64,000 nt of DNA from Zygnema circumcarinatum (GCA_037447605.1 CM074808.1:1613805-1677804), one strand, 5' to 3'; counted from the first letter of the stretch, positions 23,365 to 35,461 are shown. Numbers and translations: made by a program. The notes: generated by a model from the sequence alone, not told the origin.

Positions 23365-23487
23365 TGAGCCGGCCCGGCGCCCGCCTACCTCGGGGAGCTG
23401 GCCGGCCAGTGGCTGCGCCAACCCGGTCCTAGAGGTCCGCTCCGCGCGGGAGGACCGTACCGTACAGAGGGCCCCTACCGTACAGAG

Positions 23488-23566
23488 CCCCCTCCCCTCC
23501 CTCCCCTCCCTCCCTCCCCTCCCTCCCCTCCCTCCCCTCCCTCCCTCCCCTCCCTCCCCTCCCTCT
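23488..23566. repeat. CCCTCC pyrimidine tract
   Basis: Roughly 80 bp of alternating CCCTCC and CCCTCCCTCC units with strict strand asymmetry. Such mirror-like homopurine/homopyrimidine tracts can form triplex or G-quadruplex structures on the purine strand. Confidence 0.9.
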
Positions 23567-23840
23567 CCGTCAGCAGTCCGGACGCGTTTGGCCCTCGCCA
23601 GGCGCCAGCCAGCCAGCCAGCCAGCGCCGGCTGGCCGGTGCCTACGTCACCAGTTCCCTGTCCTCGAGCTCCGAACTGTCAACGCCTCGCCGCCTGTATA
23701 ATTGAGGCGATACGAAAAGGAAGCAGCCGCCCTGCGAATTGGCGCCCGGCCGAGCCTGCCGGCTTGCCGCGCTGCGAGCCTGGGACACGCTCTAAGTCTC
23801 TCGCTTGGAGGCCTTTTTCGATACTCTGAAGCAGTCCGTG

Positions 23841-24780
23841 GCCACATGGCGTCATGTCGAGATTCTTAACGCGAATTAATTTTGACGCAGAGATTTCCCC
23901 TTGAGGTGATAATTAATACAAAAGGAGCTCAAACCAGACACAAACTAATTATTAATTACTTAGTTGATGCTGATATTGTTGCTGTCGGTGCTTAAATAAA
24001 AGAACCATACACTCGAAATCCAACAAATACGAAAATATATACTAAGAACACAGTCAATCTAGCATCAGGACCGAAGGAGAAAAAAGGCAATTCCTTTCAC
24101 ATAATACAGTCCAGCCTGAACCAAGGGAGCGTAGGCGGAAGGAAAACTGGTGTAGAGTGAAAAGGCATCTGACTGCAACACAAGCATTTTCTTCTCAACC
24201 ACCACATTCTGTCTCCAAAGCCTGCAGCAGCGTGAGAAAGCGGGCAGAGCATAACAGTATCCCATGAAAATCCTGAGCAGTTTCTACCAATTTTTAAGGT
24301 GGAAAAATAGTTCGGATAAAGACCACCCCCTTCATTATTATCATGTCTATTACAATCACAACCAAAACTGCTCAGGGCCCGACCACTTTGATCCCCTTTC
24401 TGCGCTAAGAAATACGTGGTACTCGAAACAACATGCAAACTGTAGATAGGCAAGCGCAAGAACAGACAGATGCGGACGACAACGACAAAGGCGATTAACG
24501 AGCAAACATCTGAACAGGAAACGAGAGCCACTTCAAACATGCACCACACCCAGACCTGAGTAGGTTATCTTCCTGAACCAAATCCTAGAATCGACGTGTC
24601 AACGGATGCTATCAAAAAGTGAACCTTACCTAGACCGTTCTTAAAGGACTTCCACAAAGCAGCTCGCAAACTAGCTACCATATGCCACGACGATCGGCAA
24701 ATGAAGCATGCAAACGTAATGCAACAGAAGCAGAAGACATTTGCACCCCAACCAGATCGACAAGCCTGCAACCACCCACC
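23841..24780. other. 3' flank of the KH-protein gene
   Basis: Immediately downstream of the minus-strand KH gene. It is AT-richer than the neighbouring promoter region, contains no convincing exon, and probably includes the KH 3' UTR. Confidence 0.55.
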
Positions 24781-27700
24781 CTAGGCCTGGCTACCCGGAT
24801 TACCGCCAGTGGTTTGTGCTGTGCCATAGTCATAGGTTCCGCCAGCACTCGAGGCATCAGCAGCAGGTGGCGCATAGCCGGTTTGAGCGTAACCTTGCTG
24901 AGAGTATCCCTGCTGGCCATATGCTGCTTGGTCGCCAGCACCCGCACTCTGCTGAGAATAATTGTATCCATTGTACGCCGTAGCCTGCTGCTGCTGACTT
25001 TGCTGCTGAGGAGGCTGCTGCCCAGCGTAGGCGGGCTGAGAATACGCTTGCTGTTGCTGCTGCTGTCCATAACCTTGCTGTTGATAGCCGGCAGCAGGTG
25101 GTTGGGTTTGTGGCTGCTGATACCCATAATAGCCCTGACCTTGCTGGCTATACGAGTAAGAACTGTCGGCTGGAGCAGCACTAGCAGGTGCTGGAGCTGG
25201 AATGGCCTGGGTCTGCTGTCCATAATAATCATAGCTTCCTGTCTGTTGCACTGGTTGAGAGGGGGCTGCAGGCCGCTGATCCCAACCAGTTTGAAAGCCA
25301 GCAGCTTGCTGCTGTGGATAGCCAGAGTACTGCTGCTGGGGAGGGGCTCCGTACTGCTGCTGCGGTGGAGCTTGATAAGGAGGCTGCTGGTAGCCACCAT
25401 AACCACCTCCCGATTGTTGCATTGGAGGGCCAGAGGGAGGACCCCATTGAGACTGACCGCGGAACCCTCCACCACCACCATAACCACCAGTTCCCCCCTG
25501 CAAAGGAGGCCCACGCCGATTCTGCAAAACAAATGATTCAAGAATGACATTCTCAAAAAAGAATGGGCCAAAGGCAACACATACCTTCATGCATCAATCG
25601 GCCCGCCAAAAGAAGCAATGTTCGTACAATCTTCACAAGCATACCAAGAGGCACAAACCATAACCAAGGCAGCAAGTACATACGCGAATTTGATGTTTCA
25701 TTTGATTCGAAAGGTGACTCCACCAAGAAGACGGGTCTTGCGAAGAATGTGCAAGTCATGCTAACGAAGAATTCAACCACGGGCATAACATCCTAAACAG
25801 GCGGTGAATAGCACATACCTACAAGTCTAACCAATTTAGTCAACTAGCCTGAGAGGTAGCTCAAGCATTGATATCGAGCATCGCGTTGATAACGCATTTG
25901 AAGGACTGGGTATCACTCATACCTTTAAGGGACTTGAATTCGGGGGTACCAACGTGACGGTGAGTTAGCACGCCTGTAACTTTCCTACAGGTGGAAGACC
26001 AAGCCTTTCAATACCCCGATACAATAGATAACATATCTACTTGGCCAGTCACAACCGCACATTGGCATGCTGGCACTAACGGAGCATTCTCTCTCCTTCA
26101 AGAGCAAAGCTTCCAATTGAAGTTTTAGAGGAAAGGCAATGCCGCACAATTGCAGTTGCACTTGCTAGCATGATGACAGCCTCATCAATATTCGATTGCA
26201 ATCAAAGGATAAGCAACCAGGGAGGCTACCTAGCGTTTGTTGGCAGTGATTAAAATACTAACTCTGCATCTCGGAGCAAACCATTCTTTCTAAGATACTG
26301 TGAGCTGACCTCCAGAAGCATGGGGCGTATCGAGCTTGAATGAAGGACTCAGCGGAACTTGGGACTAGGATCAAAGCTGCCTGAAACTAAACAGCCAGCT
26401 TCAAATATGCAATATATGTAGACATGTTTGAGTCCGTACCGGATCCTCTTAGCCGTGACATCAGACACCACCCGGCGTCCAAACATTTGTCAAAGAAAGA
26501 GGATGGAAACCACTTCACAGTCTTGAGTCAGAAGTGACGGCAAAGGTTGTCGAGAATCATTTCAGAACGACGATGGCAGAAACAATCAAAACACCTCACA
26601 ATATCATCAAAAAGTCACAAAAAAAAGAGCAGCCGAGACAAAGACACAAAGCAATCATTCCAGTCACCAACAATACTTCAATTTCAAGAAATGATCATGA
26701 ATCAACACTGATAAGCAGGCTCTGACCATTTGGCCATCATCGTCACTGCAATCACTATGCAACAAAGCTGCAGAGGAACTTATGGGTTCTGTGAACGAGG
26801 CACCTACATCATCCACCACCTCAGCAATGAGTTCGGAAGCCATATCAGTTGCCTTCTTGTTCCCAATCAGTGTCACGGACCTATCATGCGACCCTGGCTC
26901 GACCTCCCGATCACTTTGGACCTGCCATCCAAATCTCATCAATGTCAGTAATGGGCATGCCATGGAGTTTTCAATACCATGATGCTTCTCTGAATACACT
27001 TTCCGTCGTCAAAGCTAAACGATAAAAAATAAGTGGGAACGAAGACCTTTAAACCCAGGCCGAAGGGTCTGAAGTGACCTAAGTTACTCCACTTACCTGA
27101 ATGCGGGCACCAGACCGATTTTGGAGATTTTTGATAGTTTCTCCACCACGACCAATGATCAAGCCAACCTGCAATAAAATGGTAACGAGTAAATACAATA
27201 GCTAACTCGTAGAGAAGAGTCTAATGAATAAAACATCCTTCGATACTTGATGGAATACACTCAAAAGGCCTTTAACGACATTACACCTTATTATTGGGCA
27301 CTTTGATTGTAATAGAATCTCCGGGCGGAGCGAGACCACCAAAGCCGCGGGCGACCAAAGCGCCGGATCCTCCAATGCCAGCCTGCTATGATAGGGAGAA
27401 ACCTATGTCAGTCAATAAGCACAAGCAATAACTCAACTGGAAATAGCAGTTCAATCTCAGCAGACTCAACTGTCGGGACAATTTCAGCAAATGACTTGAA
27501 ATACACCAAACGGAGCACACATAGCTCCAGGTGGCTAGAGCGGAGGGCATGGCTTAAAAGTAGACACCTCAGTAATGACATCGTTGATTAACTTCTCCGC
27601 CAGCTGGATCTGTTCCGGTGTCCCCATCAGCTCCACCGGCCTGACTTGTTGCCTAGGGTCAATGTCGGCATCTCTGGTGACCTGAATTCTCGCGCCAGAC

Positions 27701-28562
27701 TGTTGTTGCAGGTACTTGATTGTCTCACCGCTTTTTCCAATCACTAACCCTACCTGCGTTAAGAAACAAAAATAGGAGGTCAGACTCTTGCTTCGAATCG
27801 TACTCACACTTGTACCTCCAAGTAACAAAAAACAGAGTCCACACCTGCCTCGACAAACGAATATGCTGCGTCACGAAGTTCTGGTGCTTTTTCCCGAATC
27901 ATCGACATATACTCAACAGCCGAGTAGGGCATAGCGTTAGCAAGGACAGAAGTTACCCTTCCATCAAACTTAAAAAAGCAGTGTCCCTGCACGACTGATG
28001 GCCTCAAGGTCAACCTGTTTATCTATGGTGGCTTACCTTGGAGTTAGGGACCTCAATTTTCTTAGATGATGAACCGCCATCCTGCTGGTATTGCTGGTAC
28101 TGCGGCATTTGGCCGGTCGGCGCTTGACGTTCTCCACCAGGGGGTGGATCTGCATGAAACAGAATCTCCATAAGGCCACGTCCCGACCAGATCAGCCGTG
28201 CAGAACGTGCAGATAGTGCCCTGGCCCAGCTTACCGTCAAAGGCAGGGGGCAGATCCTGACTGGCAGGGATGTTGGCAGACGCATCCTGATCACTGCGTG
28301 CATCCTCCAACTTCGACCGCTTTGCTTCCCCGTCCGCTGAGAACTTGGCAGCAAGGTCAGCCGCTTTCTGCTTCAATAAGTCGAAGTCAGACACAGGCGG
28401 GGGCACGCTGCTATACATGCCTCCTGGCTGGCCACTCGCAGGGGCAGGCGCCGAGTCTTCAAACTTGCGCTTGTTGCCTTCAGTGGGCTGAACAGGGACC
28501 GGAGGCTCGCCCTCTTCATTCTGAAAGTTCTCCACTGCGGCAGCGTCTTCTTGTTCAGCCAT
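24781..28562 (-). CDS. FUBP/KHSRP-like KH-domain RNA-binding protein
   Basis: Seven exons (28562-28235, 28149-28037, 27753-27568, 27382-27287, 27168-27097, 26921-26808, 25521-24781) encode 549 residues. The acidic N-terminus includes FDLLKQKAADLAAKF. KH1 spans about residues 140-210, with VGLVIGKSGETIKYLQ (GKSG loop) and ARIQVTRD. KH2 spans about 236-303, with VGLIIGRGGETIKNLQ (GRGG loop) and RSVTLIGNKKATDMA. Both GxxG loops that grip single-stranded nucleic acid are intact. The last exon is a low-complexity Gly/Gln/Tyr tail of about 245 residues, prion-like in composition. KH proteins of this class bind mRNA or single-stranded DNA and affect splicing, stability or transcription. The 1.29-kb intron before the tail exon is the longest of the gene. 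It is divergent from the PPIH gene. Confidence 0.9.
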
Positions 28563-29072
28563 CGTCTCTGTCGCCCGAGCTCTGCACGTGGAATCGCGAG
28601 TAACAGAGGGAGAACAAGAGGGCAGGAGGAGGCCGCCAGACAACCCTAACGCTCTCCTTGCTCTGCGCGAGGCGACGGCTACTGCTGCTACGAAGGCTCC
28701 GTGCGGTCAGTGACACAGGGTCCAGGCCAGGGCCGAGGGTTTGGTCGCTTCCAGGTTCCTTGTTCCTGTTAGCGTCGTCAAATTACGAAATTTGCGCCAT
28801 ATACCCCTTTCACGCACGTACCACATGGCAGGTGACTGTCGTAGACGACGAGGTCATAACATTACGGAGCGGGCGCAACATGGATCGGAATGTCTCCCGT
28901 GAGGTGGAACAGTCGCGATGAACGGGTTTTCAAATGGCGCACATGGAGGAGCTCAGGCTGGAGGTGGTGGGGAAGGGACGGGAAGGGACGGGAAGGGAAA
29001 GGAGAGGGAAAGAAGAGGGAGGGGAGAGTGTGCAAGAGCAGCAATCGCAGTAGAGTAGCAATAGCAATAGCA
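28563..29072. promoter_or_regulatory. 510-bp bidirectional promoter region
   Basis: DNA between the divergent start codons of the KH RNA-binding protein and the spliceosomal cyclophilin. It contains a purine-rich GGGAAGGGACGGGAAGG-type tract (about 28970-29030) close to the cyclophilin start. Both products act on RNA, so shared control is plausible but inferred. Confidence 0.6.
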
Positions 29073-31132
29073 ATGGCGCAGACAGATTGGCACCTGCGGC
29101 AGCAGAATCCCAAGAACCCCATCGTGTTCTTCGACATAACTATCGGAGGAGTCGCAGCAGGACGCATCAAGATGGAGCTTTTCGCAGACATTGTTCCGAA
29201 AACGGCCGAGAATTTCAGGTGAAAGGATTTTGGAACTTCCTGTTGCTCACTTCTACGATAGATGCTTTTAAACACTCATTGTAAGAGTCTGATCACAAGC
29301 TGCGTTCCTTCAGAAGTGAAAGCTAGCAAAATTGTTCTAATTGTTCTGTTCTTATGCTACCATTGGGACCTAGTTTGCACCAGTTGACCACTATGATCAG
29401 AAAATAGGGGATGGGGCTATCTTTCTGTGTTTGCAGGCAGTTCTGCACAGGCGAATACAGGTTTGTCCATGTTTACTTCTGTTCAAATGCTAACTCATTT
29501 TGTAGCCTCTAAAAGGTACTTTAATGCCGAAGTTTTCGATGCATATGCATGCTCCTTCCTTCCCCTTGGCGCAAGATTTCTTCAAGTCCCGTGTTTTGAG
29601 ACTTCGCTTTAGTAAAATTTTGCAGCTGCAAGAGCAAACGTAGAGTGACGAGGTTGGTTGTTTGCTCATACAGAAAGGCTGGAGTACCGCAGGGGTTTAA
29701 AGGGGTTGCATTCCATCGTGTTATTAAGGAGTTTATGATTCAAGGTGGTGATTTCTTGAAGGTAAGGATTTCTCTATAGCTTGAGGCTATAAAAACTGTG
29801 TGCTTGCAATTCAAAAAAAATTCCAGTCAAAAAGAGTTTGCAATAGCTGGTCAACCTGTGGCGTTTGGCTTTTCATTTACACTTGTAGTATCAAGGAAAC
29901 AAACTATACAAGCTGATCCTTTATTGACAAAGCTTTTTGGGCAAATGGGCAGGTTTGCCATTTCATAAGGCTCAGTTTTAATAGCTGCTGATAGGATCAT
30001 ATAGGTGGATTTGTTTGGAGGTCATCCCGGTGGAGGTTGCAGATGACGTTTGGTATTTGCTGAAAGACTTGCCAAGCTGTTTGTTCGTGTTTTCTGCCTA
30101 ATCAATTTATTATTTCATGAAATGCAGATGGAAGGGCTATGGTCATTGAAATGATGCTTGCTTCTAACTAAACCCACTTTCATGCGATAGGGTGATGGGA
30201 GTGGGTGCATCAGCATTTATGGCAGTAAACTCGATGACGAAAACTTCATTGCCAAACATACGGGACCTGGCTTGCTGTCCTCAGTGAGTTGTTGGATGCT
30301 TCTCCCTATAACTCATAAAGTAATCTGGAGTCTAGTCTTTGAAATGCTTTAACTTTGTGCATTCCTACCTCTCCCTCCCGTGCGTGTAGTTTTGAAACAT
30401 GCTGGGTTGGGAGGGCTGTAATAGTCCAAAGGTTAGCGCCGACATTGTAGACATGCAGTTCACTTCCTTTGAGGAAGTTTCCATTCTGGTGCAAGTGTTT
30501 GGTTGTATGTGAACCGTTCTTCGAGCTGCACTTGCAGTGAATTTGACAATAAGGTGCGGCTTTACAGGCAAACAGTGGACCCAACACCAATGGCTGCCAA
30601 GTGAGAACCTTCATCTATTTTGCATTTCTGAATCCAGAGCCGAGACTATTTGTGTTTTTTGTCCGGTGAAGGCAGACTTCGTTACCTCCTTCCCACAGCT
30701 TTGTCTGCGTGTGATTGTGTATCTGTTGTTGTTGAAAACCCTATGGAAGGTCTGCTCTTAGGCAAGATCTCTACTGCGTGGATGGGCTATCCCTTACAAG
30801 TGTTTCCGTGTATGGTGGGGCTCTGTCTGGTTCAGTTCTTCATCACATGTGCTAAGTGCGACTGGCTTGACAACAAGCACGTTGTATTTGGAGTGAGTGC
30901 AGCCTTTCACTTATGACCTTGATGCATTGCTATTGAAGCGATGCCCAATGGTGAACTTGTGTCAGTGGTCGTATCAGCATGGAAGCGGCTCTGTATTGAC
31001 CGGAAATTCTCGTTTTTGCAGCGAGTCCTCGGAGATTCTCTTCTTATTGTGAGGAAAATAGAGAACGTACAGACAGGACCGAACAACCGACCTAAGCTCC
31101 CATGCGTCATCGCTGAATGTGGAGAGTTATGA
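29073..31132 (+). CDS. PPIH: cyclophilin H (U4/U6.U5 snRNP peptidyl-prolyl isomerase)
   Basis: Seven exons (29073-29218, 29437-29460, 29674-29761, 30191-30283, 30568-30600, 30836-30892, 31022-31132) encode 183 residues. The enzyme interconverts cis and trans prolyl bonds and, in the PPIH/CYP22 subfamily, sits in the tri-snRNP with PRP4. Family identity comes from [49 protein letters not shown] (catalytic Arg, Phe, Gln), NGCQFFITC, and [12 protein letters not shown] with the cyclosporin-contact Trp and His. The C-terminus [12 protein letters not shown] closely matches the plant subfamily. A 24-nt exon (29437-29460) and a 33-nt exon (30568-30600) are needed for a complete fold. The segment [13 protein letters not shown] differs from the usual LLSMANSGPGTNG. 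Confidence 0.95.
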
Positions 31133-32061
31133 TGCACTCTTGACTAGATTTCAAGCAAAAGTGAGCCATAGCTTGCTTATCCTAAGGACAGGCAACTTCT
31201 AGTGCTACCTCGGTGACATCAAGTCTACTAGCGGAGCAGGCCGGGCATGGCCTGGAACTTTCATCAAAAATGTGTTGTCGTTTTGGATATTCAAATTCGT
31301 CGTAGCTCATTTCAATGTCACGCGCTTTCATCGACAGCCAAGTGGCTTGACTCGGGAGCAGTACCCTTTCTTGAGCCCTTTTTTTGTAGTCCCACGTAGG
31401 CACCATAGGTGTACAGAGCTGGTTATGTGGAGTAATCTTCTGTAGTTACAGTTACATCTCCGACTCTACTCTAGTGACTGCCCACAGCTGATGTCAGCCA
31501 GTCCCTGCTCTCGGACTCGCGAATGTAACGTGCGATCAGTAATCTTCATGCACGACTCCGTGTTGCCCTTCCATGCCGGTGTCGAGTCTGTCGACTCACC
31601 CACATAAAGTTGCATGTGGTCAACATTGTCGTGACCATGTGGCATGGTCGTGCATCCATTAGCAATGCGATCACTGTCCCCAACAAAGAATTTGTAGCTG
31701 TAATGCCTCTCATTCTGTACTATACAGTAGCAAGCTTACGCTTACATCCACTTGGGAGGCCCACCCCACAAGGGGGTATCACTGTATCATCCGTCCACAC
31801 CTGAAGAGTTGGAAACTTGGAAATAAGAGCGTCCAAATCGTAAGGCGGCAGAACATGTACGGCGTCTCCGTGCCTGAAATCGAAAGAATTCCGTTGGGGG
31901 AGGGGAGGGAAAGGATGCGGATAGCGCCTTCCTCCGCCCTAGCGACTAGCGCCCTGCCTGACTGCCACGTGGCGGCGGCCTGCCCTCCCTCCCTGCCGCT
32001 GTCCCTCGTCACTAGCATTAGGGCGGCCTTCGTTGCACTTACCTGAATTGCTCCGACCTCC
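31133..32061. other. intergenic, upstream of the NdhU-like gene
   Basis: No gene is supported. A G-box (CACGTG, 31976-31981) lies about 80 bp before the next start codon, inside a GC-rich leader. Confidence 0.5.
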
Positions 32062-34035
32062 ATGGCCGCAATGATTGCGTCTCCCCTTCAGTCCGCCTTT
32101 CAAGCAACGTCGTTAACAAGAGGAGCGCGCGCGTCTGGAGGTCTTGATGCTTCTTCGAGGCAGTATCGGCGTAAGGCGGTGCTGGTGAGGGCAGTGCAGT
32201 CTGGAAGCGCTGCTGCGGCGTCATCTTCGACTGGTAAGAGCTCTGGCTCACTCGTTTCCGCTCCGTTTTGAAGACCGATGATACAGGGCGATGTTGCTTC
32301 GCAAGCTTCGGTTGGGTTTGAGTTCTGTGTATAGCGCGTACAGGCGTTGCTTCCATTGTCTTTATTGTATCATTATTGGTTATGAATGCGGTCTGCTTGA
32401 CGAACCTTTATTTCTGTGTTGCTGCATTTGGCAGATCTTGTCCTTGTAGATCATTTCTCTCGTCTGGGCGTGTCTCGCGATGCGACAAATGCTGAGGTGA
32501 GCATGTCCGTGACCATCACTGCATTAAATTTGCCGAAAGGGTGGATATGGGGTGGATATGCAATGTCATTTGGAGGGTGTACAAGGTGTGAATCGGAAAA
32601 ATTATGCAACGAGCCCTGCTATCTCTTCCATAGTTACTCTATCGCCTAATGTATCATTAAGCCAGTGGTAAATGTTCCTTAATGCATTGCCCTACATCCC
32701 CCTTGTTACGTGCCAACCGCGTTCGATTAAAACTGACCATTATCCTTTGCGTAACTTGCTTCACCCGGGAGGTCGTCAGTCTATCGTCTTTTCTTTTTTT
32801 CGTCTACGCTTATTGCACTTTTTCCACTGTTCCCCCTCTTTTTGGCACAAGATCGGATGAGAGCTTATTGGGACATATCATCTAGAGGATGGCAGATAGC
32901 TGCAGCATACCAGGCTCGCTGCAAGGAAATCACCGCAGTTGAGGACAAAGCAGAGGTGGCTCGCCAGCGACTTGAGGCTCTTGAGGTACAGTATTCGTTC
33001 CCTTTGGTGCTTGCTCCGGTCGAAAGGTTGTCATTAGGTAGAATAATTTCTTCATCTCTTTTGTTTTAGTTCAACATCCTTTATATGTTTCGGCTTTCAC
33101 AAGGCTTGAATTGGAAACAACAAGTCCTGAGCGAGAATGGATGAATTGCCATTACTTTTCTTTGGGAGTCGCCAGCGCTTGATGAATACTACGTTTGTAA
33201 AGTTTTCTCCTAGCGAAGTCTGGTGGGGTGAACATGTATGCGATGTTGTTACCTGCGTAAACTGCACCGACGTATGTAAGGCATTTGCTTTGCTGATAAT
33301 GGAGCCTCACATGACGCTTCAAAACCGGAACTTCTCCTCGAGTTTTTGACGACGTAAGAAGTGTCTACTATGTGCTGCCTATACTTTATTGCACAGATCT
33401 CCTTCGATGTTTTGATGTCTGAGGAGGAGAAGCGACTGTATTTGTGGGGTCTGATGCAAAAGGAGAGGCCAAGCAGCAACTATGTATGGCCTTATGAGGC
33501 AGATCCCTCACAAAGAGTTATTACAGGCACTCCTCCACGGGAGGTGAGAGTTCCTTCTATTACCTAGATTAGGGTGAACCCAGTCCATTGTTCAAGTGAT
33601 TCTGTGCAAATTGACCGAATAATTATGGGAACCTTAAGCGAGGCTAGGGTTATTGACTGCAAAATCGGCATGTGATGATGTGCATGTAGACGATCCTGTC
33701 ACTCCAGCATTACTGATATTTCATGTTCATGTCAGACCTGTTAGACTTGAGTGTCCACAGTTACAGGAGAGACAGTTACTTACCTGTCAGCGGCAAACAA
33801 TTGAGCAAATAGTGCTCTGCCTGGAGTTAGGTCGTTAGGAAACCGCTCAGGAGCAGACTGATATCGTTTAGCTGACTTATAGGGTTGTTGCAAGCTAACT
33901 CCATTTTCTTGCCTTTGGTTTTGGTCAATGCAGCTGGCGCCTGAGGACGCAGAGGGTATACGGAAGGTTGGCTACTTCGTCTTGGCATGGTTTATTCTTT
34001 CAATTGTGTTGAGCCTCACACTAAAGCCGGTGTGA
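32062..34035 (+). CDS. ndhU: NdhU-like (CRRL-type) plastid J-like membrane protein
   Basis: Five exons (32062-32233, 32435-32496, 32896-32985, 33397-33543, 33934-34035) encode 190 residues. A Ser/Arg-rich transit-type leader of about 55 residues precedes a J-domain-like region starting DHFSRLGVSRDATNAEI and continuing AAYQARCKEITAVEDKAEVA...LMSEEEKRLYLWGL. The HPD tripeptide needed to stimulate Hsp70 is absent: where it should lie the chain reads RCKEITAV. One hydrophobic helix at the end (GYFVLAWFILSIVLSLTL) would anchor it in a membrane. A J-like region without HPD plus a single C-terminal helix fits NdhU (CRRL) of the chloroplast NDH complex, whose ferredoxin-binding side it helps form. 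The subunit assignment is from architecture; another plastid J-like protein is possible. Confidence 0.65.
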
Positions 34036-34102
34036 GCTCCAATAGTTATGGCGGCTAGAATGAACAAATTTGTTTCCCTCGAAAGGTAGGAACATTATGT
34101 TC

Positions 34103-34137
34103 GTGGGCTCACCTGTTCACTGAACAGGTGAGCCCAC
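34103..34137. repeat. perfect 17-bp inverted repeat (hairpin)
   Basis: GTGGGCTCACCTGTTCA is followed after one base by its exact reverse complement. It starts 68 bp after the NdhU-like stop codon, so it probably lies in the 3' UTR, where the RNA would fold into a very stable stem. It is too short for a miRNA precursor. Confidence 0.9.
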
Positions 34138-34759
34138 TGAAGTTCACTGAAGACAGTCTGATTGCCACTTAAGGTATCGATGTCTGGCCAAGTAATGAAA
34201 GCCGTGTAGGCTGTCAGTCACGTCCCATGCCATGCAAAGGATGAGCTGCTCGGAAGCCGTGTACAATTGTTGGTGCGCGATTCCACTTCCTGGTTGGCGC
34301 CCTTTATTTCAGGAGCAAAAGTAATTTATGTGCATAACTTAATCTATGTGCAATCTCTGTCCATCTCACTCGTTCCCTCCCAATGCGGAAGTGACACTGC
34401 ATGAGGTGTATGTGTGTGCTTCAAGTGTGTGGCATTGGCCTAAGATTTGCTGGAAATTGATCCTGCGGTGGTTGGTTGAAGATTGTTTCCCCTGTCGTGA
34501 GGCGAGGGACTCGCTCCCCTGTGATCGTACAACAGAGCTGAAAAGAGCTCACTTATAATTTAGTCGATGCCTACGACTTCCCTTTAGTAGTTCAACGATG
34601 GCCGTGAGTTCCCATGAAGGAAGAAGGCACGTTCAGAAATGTCCCTGGACACTCCACACCTCAAACAACCAGTAAGGCTTTCATAGTCGCGAGTCGCCCA
34701 ACGCCAGGGAGGGAGGGAACAGTCTCCAGGCCCAGTTGCTGGCCCCCGCTCCATCCCCC

Positions 34760-34915
34760 ATGTGACCACGTCCCATGCGACCCATCTCCGATGTGACCAT
34801 GCGACTATGTCCCATAGCCATGGCATACCACTAGCGACTATGTCCCAGGCCCATGGCCATGCGACTATGTTCCATGGCCATGCGACTATGTCCCATGCCC
34901 ATGGCCATGCCCGCC
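34760..34915. repeat. GCGACTATGTCCCATGGCCA minisatellite
   Basis: About five or six imperfect copies of a roughly 20-bp unit built on GCGACTATGTCCCA and CCATGGCCATG. Upstream copies are more diverged (GTGACCACGTCCCA). It lies in the MYB3R upstream region. Confidence 0.75.
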
Positions 34916-35220
34916 TGCCTGCCCGCCGAGAGGCGGGGCGCCACGTGGCCCCCGCAACGGTTCGTTTGCAACCGCCCCCCCCCCCCCACCCGGCCAGTTT
35001 GAAATCGCCTCTCTCGCCGGCGTCGCCGCGGCCGCCCGGGCGGGCCCGCACGCGCCAGCCGTGCCCCGCCGCGCATCCGCGCGCCGCCCGCCACGTGGCG
35101 CAATAGAAGCCGTCGATTCGCAGTGGACGGCCCGTCCGGGCGACGACTCCCGCTATGTGGCCGTTGGCTGCTGCACGCGCGGTTTGGTTTGGTTTGGTTT
35201 CGCCTCTTGCCGAGCCTCGG

Positions 35221-35227
35221 GCTGCTG

Positions 35228-35258
<31 letters not shown>
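35221..35258. repeat. (GCT)n trinucleotide run
   Basis: About twelve GCT units with one interruption (GCTACT), roughly 200 bp before the MYB3R start codon and likely in its 5' leader. Confidence 0.9.
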
Positions 35259-35461
35259 CGCGGAGCCCTGCTGGCGCGATGAGCTTCAAATTTCTGGCTA
35301 GGGTTTGGGTTCTGGCGAGGTTCTCTTGCAACTAGTTGCCGTTCTGGTGGCTGGCTGGAGTTTAGGAGGGTGTTTGGGGGGTTTATGGGCGTGCGGTGGA
35401 AAGGAGAGGCTTGAACTTTGTGACTTCGGTTGGAAGCTGTTAACAAAGATTTTTTTGGAGT

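Larger units (their letters stand above)
22669..23840 (-). promoter_or_regulatory. GC-rich upstream region of the bHLH gene
   Basis: Just upstream of the bHLH start codon lie seven CCGTAC/GTACGG sites (22731 as the palindrome CCGTACGG, 22754, 22970, 22989, 23455, 23460, 23478). Two G-boxes (CACGTG at 22823 and 22872) also occur. GTAC is the core of SBP-box sites and CACGTG is bound by bHLH proteins, so autoregulation is possible. Long frames here on both strands are composition artefacts. Four simple repeats also occur (listed separately). Confidence 0.5.
34036..35461. other. intergenic and MYB3R 5' region
   Basis: Contains a perfect hairpin (34103-34137), a minisatellite (34760-34915), a C-run, two G-boxes (CACGTG at 34942 and 35092) and a GCT trinucleotide run (35221-35258). 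No separate gene is supported. The right part is GC-rich and most likely MYB3R promoter and 5' UTR. Confidence 0.55.

Noticed and set aside
34584-35331. Long minus-strand frames over the MYB3R upstream region
   Set aside because: They translate the minisatellite and the GCT run (poly-Ser) and have no family match.
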